Shown piece after piece: positions 14,369 through 18,104 of a DNA stretch of 18,104 nucleotides. The DNA comes from an uncultured Bacteroidaceae bacterium (GTDB lineage Bacteria > Bacteroidota > Bacteroidia > Bacteroidales > Bacteroidaceae): positions 1 to 18,104 of the forward strand of contig CAJGCU010000048.1 in NCBI GenBank assembly GCA_904501945.1. The letters run 5' to 3'. The notes under the pieces were generated by a model. That model worked only from the letters and a program-made list of their open reading frames with translations. It did not search any database and was not told the DNA's origin. Each line of letters starts with the position of its first letter. Position 1 is the stretch's first letter. The position numbers and the translations under genes are program-made.

Positions 14369-15858
14369 AGCCTATTCTTCAATTTGGTTATTAACTGAGT
14401 TTCCTTCTTAAGCACATGAAATGATATCAAAGCCGACAGAATAAATGCTACAGCAGTAACAACTTTCATCCATAGATTATCTTGAAGAGCTGTAATTACA
14501 GCAACAGAGATGCAAATGAACTGCATAAGATACAATCCAACTTTTCTGAAATCGAAAGAATAGTCATAACGAATGCTATAGATGCCATGAATAAGCAACA
14601 TATCTAAGAAGCCTGCAACCGACAAAGCCCACCCTGCTCCTTCTAATCCCCACAGCTTGAATGCATAAGGTATGGCGATGGCAACAAAAACATCATAAAT
14701 CAATTCTGTCGTCATATAGATACGCGAATCACCTTTAGCTAAAGCCAAATAGGCTGCAGGCAATGTCAATGCCTTGAAAAACATAAAGAAAGATGCACTA
14801 ATCGCCATTGGAACTGCCCCCACAAACTCTTCTGAAAAAAGCAAAGGAACAATCACAGGCATCGCAAGAACAAACAGCGCTAAAATGGGTGCCATCAGCA
14901 AAACTCCTACCTCAATTTGCTGATTGACGGTCTGATTCATTCGTTTCATATCATGATGAGCAGCAGAAAGGCGTGGAAAATAATCTGCCTCAAAAGCAAC
15001 AAAAACAATGTTTGCGTAAGTAACAGCTAGCACATATCCACTATTATAAAGTCCAACATCTGCTAATTCACCAAAGCGTAGAATCAAAGCTCGAATAATA
15101 TATTCTGCTCCTTGTCCGAAAACACCTGCCATTACGTATCCAAGTCCCAGTTTCAGCATAGGACAACCTTTGGCATATTCTTGCATAGAGAACATGGAAA
15201 CTTGCCATGGTACAATTTTTGCGGAATAATGAATGTGTATGGATAAAACCGCGACATTGCAAAGAAGCAAAGAATAAACGATACATTCCTCGCCCCAGAA
15301 CCAGTAGAGAGGAGTGGATATAATCAGTGTTGACAAAGCTCCCCAAACGGAAATAACAGCAATTTTTTTCAGCTGCTTCATACCTTTCAAGATAGCAGCC
15401 TCTCCCCCTTGCACAGCAAGCATCGCCACAACTAACGAAAGGAGAGCAAAATGGTGTGTGTATTCATCGTTCTCGAAAGTCCAATAGCTGATATGCTGAC
15501 ATAGAGCCAAGCAGAGCATCATTCCTAACAAGCCCGCACATAAGCACCAGGTACGCACAGTACGTACAAAGTCCCTCACCTCGGCTTCCGTTCCTCGTTC
15601 AAACAATTCTGCCACATGCTTCACAGCACTGAACGGTAAACCAAAATCAGTCGATTGATTGACAAGCCTTATAGCATTATTAAAAAAATTTATCAATGCC
15701 AACCCTGAAGGTCCAAGCAACTCAGAAACTATCTTATTCCTCACAATAGAAACAAGCATAGTTACACCCTGAACTCCACCAAAAAGACCAGTGTATTTAA
15801 TCACATGGTCATAGGTGGTGGATTGCTCTTGTTCTATATGAGGCGTTTTTTCTTTCAT
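14356..15858 (-). CDS. Oligosaccharide flippase / O-antigen translocase (MOP superfamily, Wzx-like)
   Basis: The 500-aa protein has about 12-14 hydrophobic helices, usual for Wzx-type lipid-linked oligosaccharide flippases. The N-terminal pattern YTGLFGGVQGVTMLVSIVRN (22-41) and the following LLGPSGLALINFFNNAIRLV (52-71) are typical of the O-antigen translocase (WzxE/RfbX) branch. It would move undecaprenyl-linked glycan units across the inner membrane. The overlapping glycosyltransferase gene downstream suggests a small surface-glycan unit, though no polymerase or nucleotide-sugar genes accompany it here. A minus-strand -7 box 18 bp upstream of the ATG implies a very short leader. It is divergent from the dehydrogenase gene. 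Confidence 0.9.
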   Translation of the reverse strand: MKEKTPHIEQEQSTTYDHVIKYTGLFGGVQGVTMLVSIVRNKIVSELLGPSGLALINFFNNAIRLVNQSTDFGLPFSAVKHVAELFERGTEAEVRDFVRTVRTWCLCAGLLGMMLCLALCQHISYWTFENDEYTHHFALLSLVVAMLAVQGGEAAILKGMKQLKKIAVISVWGALSTLIISTPLYWFWGEECIVYSLLLCNVAVLSIHIHYSAKIVPWQVSMFSMQEYAKGCPMLKLGLGYVMAGVFGQGAEYIIRALILRFGELADVGLYNSGYVLAVTYANIVFVAFEADYFPRLSAAHHDMKRMNQTVNQQIEVGVLLMAPILALFVLAMPVIVPLLFSEEFVGAVPMAISASFFMFFKALTLPAAYLALAKGDSRIYMTTELIYDVFVAIAIPYAFKLWGLEGAGWALSVAGFLDMLLIHGIYSIRYDYSFDFRKVGLYLMQFICISVAVITALQDNLWMKVVTAVAFILSALISFHVLKKETQLITKLKNRLWRK

Positions 15859-15875
15859 TCTTGAAAAATATCATG

Positions 15876-15883
15876 CAAAGATA
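15876..15883 (-). promoter_or_regulatory. -7 box of the flippase-glycosyltransferase unit
   Basis: The minus-strand sequence TATCTTTG fits TAnnTTTG and lies 18 bp before the ATG at 15858, giving a leader of roughly 11-14 nt. No clean -33 box is found at the expected distance, where the divergent -7 box (15907-15914) lies. Confidence 0.45.
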
Positions 15884-15906
15884 ATGTTTTTTTCTATAAC
15901 TTTAAG

Positions 15907-15914
15907 TAATTTTG
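15907..15914 (+). promoter_or_regulatory. -7 box of the D-2-hydroxyacid dehydrogenase gene
   Basis: TAATTTTG fits TAnnTTTG and lies 18 bp before the ATG at 15933. Only 23 bp separate it from the divergent flippase -7 box, so polymerase bound at one promoter should occlude the other. Confidence 0.5.
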
Positions 15915-15932
15915 CAGTGAAATCACATACTT

Positions 15933-16886
15933 ATGAAAATTGTTATACTTGACGCATACACCGTTGACCAAGGAGAACTTTCTTGGAGTGGATTAGAAGA
16001 ATTTGCTGAAGTCGAAATATACGAACGAACTTCGCCTGAAGAAATAATTGCTCGATGCAAAGGAGCTGAAATTGTATTGACCAATAAGGTCATACTTGAC
16101 GCAACGATTTTAAATATGCTGCCACGCCTGCAATACATAGGAGTATTGGCAACAGGATATAATGTTGTTGATCTGGAAGTTGCAAATAGACAAAACATCG
16201 TGGTGACCAATATTCCCGCCTATTCTACTGAAAGCGTAGCACAGATGGTCTTTTGTCATCTGCTAAACATTGTTGGACGCGTTGACCACTATGCACGTGA
16301 AAACAAGCAAGGCAAATGGGTTTCATCGCCTGATTTTTGCTATCTAGATCATCATCTGTTTGAATTAAGCGGGAAAAAGATGGGAATTATCGGACTTGGC
16401 AATACTGGTATGGCAACAGCACGAATTGCCTCAAGCTTTGGCATTCAAGTGTTTGCATACACTTCAAAAGACGAAGAAGAATTACCCTTCAGCATTAAGA
16501 AAGCAGACATGGATACCATTTTCCAACAATGCGACATTGTATCACTTCATTGCCCGCTTACAGAGAAGACTCGTCACCTTGTAAATTCCGAAAGACTATC
16601 ATCCATGAAACCTTCTTCCATTCTTATCAATACAGGAAGAGGTCCACTGGTTGACGATAAGGCTGTAGCTGAAGCACTCAAGAATGAAACAATTGCCGCA
16701 TACGGAGCAGACGTACTTACCACAGAGCCAGCAACAGCGGACAACCCTCTTCTAAATGCCCCCAACTGCTATCTTACGCCACACATTGCATGGGCAACCC
16801 AAGAGGCAAGACTACGTCTCATCAAAATTTGTACAGAAAATGTTAGAGCATATTTGGATGGAGAACCTGTAAACCAAGTCAACTAA
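15933..16886 (+). CDS. D-2-hydroxyacid dehydrogenase (glycerate/hydroxypyruvate dehydrogenase-like)
   Basis: The 317-aa protein is a complete NAD(P)-dependent D-isomer 2-hydroxyacid dehydrogenase. The dinucleotide-binding loop is GLGNTG (154-159). The catalytic triad is visible: Arg236 in NTGRGPLVDD, Glu265 in TTEPAT and His284 in LTPHIAWAT. The N-terminal half has ATGYNVVDLEVA (73-84) and PAYSTESVAQMVF (95-107), a pattern frequent in proteins annotated glycerate dehydrogenase. It reduces a 2-keto acid such as hydroxypyruvate or glyoxylate to the D-hydroxy acid; the exact substrate is not certain from sequence. It appears to be a single-gene unit, divergent from the flippase and convergent with the Crp-like gene, with an 80-nt AT-rich gap after it and no obvious terminator. 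Confidence 0.92.
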   Translation: MKIVILDAYTVDQGELSWSGLEEFAEVEIYERTSPEEIIARCKGAEIVLTNKVILDATILNMLPRLQYIGVLATGYNVVDLEVANRQNIVVTNIPAYSTESVAQMVFCHLLNIVGRVDHYARENKQGKWVSSPDFCYLDHHLFELSGKKMGIIGLGNTGMATARIASSFGIQVFAYTSKDEEELPFSIKKADMDTIFQQCDIVSLHCPLTEKTRHLVNSERLSSMKPSSILINTGRGPLVDDKAVAEALKNETIAAYGADVLTTEPATADNPLLNAPNCYLTPHIAWATQEARLRLIKICTENVRAYLDGEPVNQVN

Positions 16887-16966
16887 CGATAATAGAAGTA
16901 TTTGTATCTAATTTAAACATAAATAGACACATCTCATCAACACAAAGAAAAATCAAAAAGTCACTC

Positions 16967-17572
16967 CTATTTTATATCGGCATCAGTTACTTGCGCCCTT
17001 ACTCTACTTAGTGTCTCTGGTGACATTTGCAAAAACGACGCCACATTGTGTAGTGGTGCTCGACGTATAATTTCAGGATTTTCTTTCATCGTGCGGATAT
17101 AGCGTTCTTTTGCCGTCTCAAAACGCAATACATCCGCTTTACGTTGGGATACTATTAAGGCACGCTGCTGAATGCTGAATATCAATTTGCAAAATTCAAA
17201 TGACTTGCTAGCAAGCGTCTCCATGGCATCATGGGGAATACCGAAAACAACACTTGGTTCCAGCATCGTAACTGCAATTTTAGAAGGTTCACGCAAAAAG
17301 AAACTCTCAATACAGATCACCATATCTCCTTCATGGCTAATATGTTCAGTTACAGAAACATTTTTCTTTTTGTAATACTGCAATAACAAACCACGCTCCA
17401 CATAATACATATAGTCACACACCTGACCTTCTTCCAAAAGTCGATGCCCTCTTAAAACTTTGAAGGGTTCAAGCATATCGGCAAAAGCATGCAATATGTC
17501 TACACTAAGTGTAATTCCATAACAGCGGCAGATTTCCCTTGCCACATCACGTCGTTTTTCATTAAGATTCAT
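16967..17572 (-). CDS. Crp/Fnr-family transcriptional regulator
   Basis: The 201-aa protein has an N-terminal cyclic-nucleotide-binding-type beta-roll (about 28-120, with LLEEGQVCDYMYYVERGLLL at 45-64 and EGDMVICIESFF at 81-92), a long dimerisation helix (about 120-150) and a C-terminal helix-turn-helix (PLHNVASFLQMSPETLSRVR, 173-192). The cAMP-contact pattern GEx-LAL...RSA of true CRP is not preserved, so it probably senses something else or nothing; it also lacks the N-terminal Cys cluster of FNR. The DNA-binding helix TLSRVRAQ is typical of Bacteroidetes members. Its start is 34 nt after the yggS stop with no terminator between, so the two are probably one operon. Target genes are unknown. 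Confidence 0.9.
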   Translation of the reverse strand: MNLNEKRRDVAREICRCYGITLSVDILHAFADMLEPFKVLRGHRLLEEGQVCDYMYYVERGLLLQYYKKKNVSVTEHISHEGDMVICIESFFLREPSKIAVTMLEPSVVFGIPHDAMETLASKSFEFCKLIFSIQQRALIVSQRKADVLRFETAKERYIRTMKENPEIIRRAPLHNVASFLQMSPETLSRVRAQVTDADIK

Positions 17573-17606
17573 AGTATTATCGTTTAGCGTTTCTAATTAA
17601 TTCTCG

Positions 17607-18104
17607 TTATTCATAATTTCTCTCGCCGAAAATTGAGCTTCCCACTCTCACGAGGGTACTTTCATGCTCTTGGGCTATCAGGTAATCTCCACTCATTCCC
17701 ATGGAAAGTTCCTTAAATTCAGGTCTATCTGAAAAATATTTTTTCTTCAAGAAATAGAAGAACTGACGAACTCGTTCAAATTCTTCCGCTATCTGTACAT
17801 CGTCATCCGTATTTGTAGCCATAGCCATCAGACCAACGACTCGCACATTTTTCAACAATGTATATTCTTCACTTTCAAGTATATCAGATACCTCTTGGGG
17901 AGAAAGTCCGAACTTTGTTTCTTCAGTAGCAACATGCAACTGCAAGAGCACATCGATAGTCCGTTCCACTTTTTTGCCTTGTTTATCGATTTCTTTCAAT
18001 AGTTTCATCGAATCAACAGAATGAATCAAACCAACAAACGAAGCCATATACTTCACCTTATTTGTTTGGAGATGTCCAATAAAATGCCAGTCTCTATCCT
18101 TCGA
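17607..18104 (-). CDS. yggS: YggS/PROSC-family pyridoxal phosphate homeostasis protein (5' end outside window)
   Basis: The frame is open from the window edge to TAA at 17607, giving 165 residues. A GTG at 18056 is not the start, because the family signature DWHFIGHLQTNKVKYM (residues 5-20) lies upstream of it. Further conserved segments are LIHSVDSMKLL (26-36), ATEETKFGLSP (about 60-70), VVGLMAMATN (about 89-98), ELSMGMSGDY (about 132-141) and VRVGSSIFGERN (C-terminus, with the phosphate-binding SMGMSGD and RVGSxIFG). About 55-60 residues, including the PLP-binding lysine, are missing beyond the edge. The family binds PLP without a known catalytic activity and balances free vitamin B6. The Crp-like regulator follows 34 nt downstream. 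Confidence 0.95.
   Translation of the reverse strand, partial: SKDRDWHFIGHLQTNKVKYMASFVGLIHSVDSMKLLKEIDKQGKKVERTIDVLLQLHVATEETKFGLSPQEVSDILESEEYTLLKNVRVVGLMAMATNTDDDVQIAEEFERVRQFFYFLKKKYFSDRPEFKELSMGMSGDYLIAQEHESTLVRVGSSIFGERNYE

Noticed and set aside
18054..18056. GTG at 18056 as the start of the last gene
   Set aside because: The conserved YggS signature HFIGHLQTNKVK lies upstream in the same frame, so the gene continues past the window edge.

Overview
The window reads as a chromosomal segment from a Bacteroidales bacterium, most likely Prevotella or a close relative. The main support is a recurring promoter element, TAnnTTTG (the Bacteroidetes -7 box), upstream of seven transcription units, once with a perfect TTTG -33 box at 19 bp spacing. 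The gene families present (class II aldolase, zinc-free L31 type B, Crp-like regulator, PAP2 phosphatase with a C-terminal barrel-like domain) also fit. The genus is an inference; no rRNA or other marker gene is present.

Layout, left to right. (1) Positions 1-2841, minus strand: a two-gene restriction-modification-like unit. A 329-aa protein related to N6-adenine methyltransferases comes first, followed 7 nt later by an SF2 helicase with an N-terminal GIY-YIG-type nuclease domain, cut by the window edge. The methyltransferase-like protein keeps FTP- and motif-I-like segments but has no Pro-Pro dipeptide, so the catalytic (N/D/S)PP(Y/F/W) motif is absent. (2) Positions 2842-3542: a 701-bp divergent intergenic region. 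It holds a candidate 287-nt structured leader for the defence-like unit, a tandem palindromic repeat, a strong non-terminator hairpin and the promoter of the next operon. (3) Positions 3543-7034, plus strand: MATE efflux protein, truA, a TfoX N-terminal-domain protein and a drug/metabolite-type (EamA) transporter, closed by a good intrinsic terminator. (4) Positions 7192-10161: ECF sigma factor, a translationally overlapping single-pass membrane protein that is probably its anti-sigma partner, and a large secreted protein of unknown function. (5) Positions 10180-10237: a perfect 27-bp inverted repeat between convergent units. (6) Positions 10290-12721, minus strand: fructose-bisphosphate aldolase, then a PAP2 phosphatase. 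(7) Positions 13013-13267: ribosomal protein L31 type B with a textbook promoter and terminator. (8) Positions 13376-15858, minus strand: an oligosaccharide flippase and an overlapping family 2 glycosyltransferase. (9) Positions 15933-16886: a D-2-hydroxyacid dehydrogenase, divergent from the flippase. (10) Positions 16967-18104, minus strand: the 3' part of yggS and a Crp/Fnr-family regulator.

Most of the window is ordinary core chromosome. The parts that merit closer study are the restriction-modification-like pair with its structured leader, and the ECF sigma / membrane protein / secreted protein cassette. No tRNA, rRNA, CRISPR array, transposase or integrase was seen.
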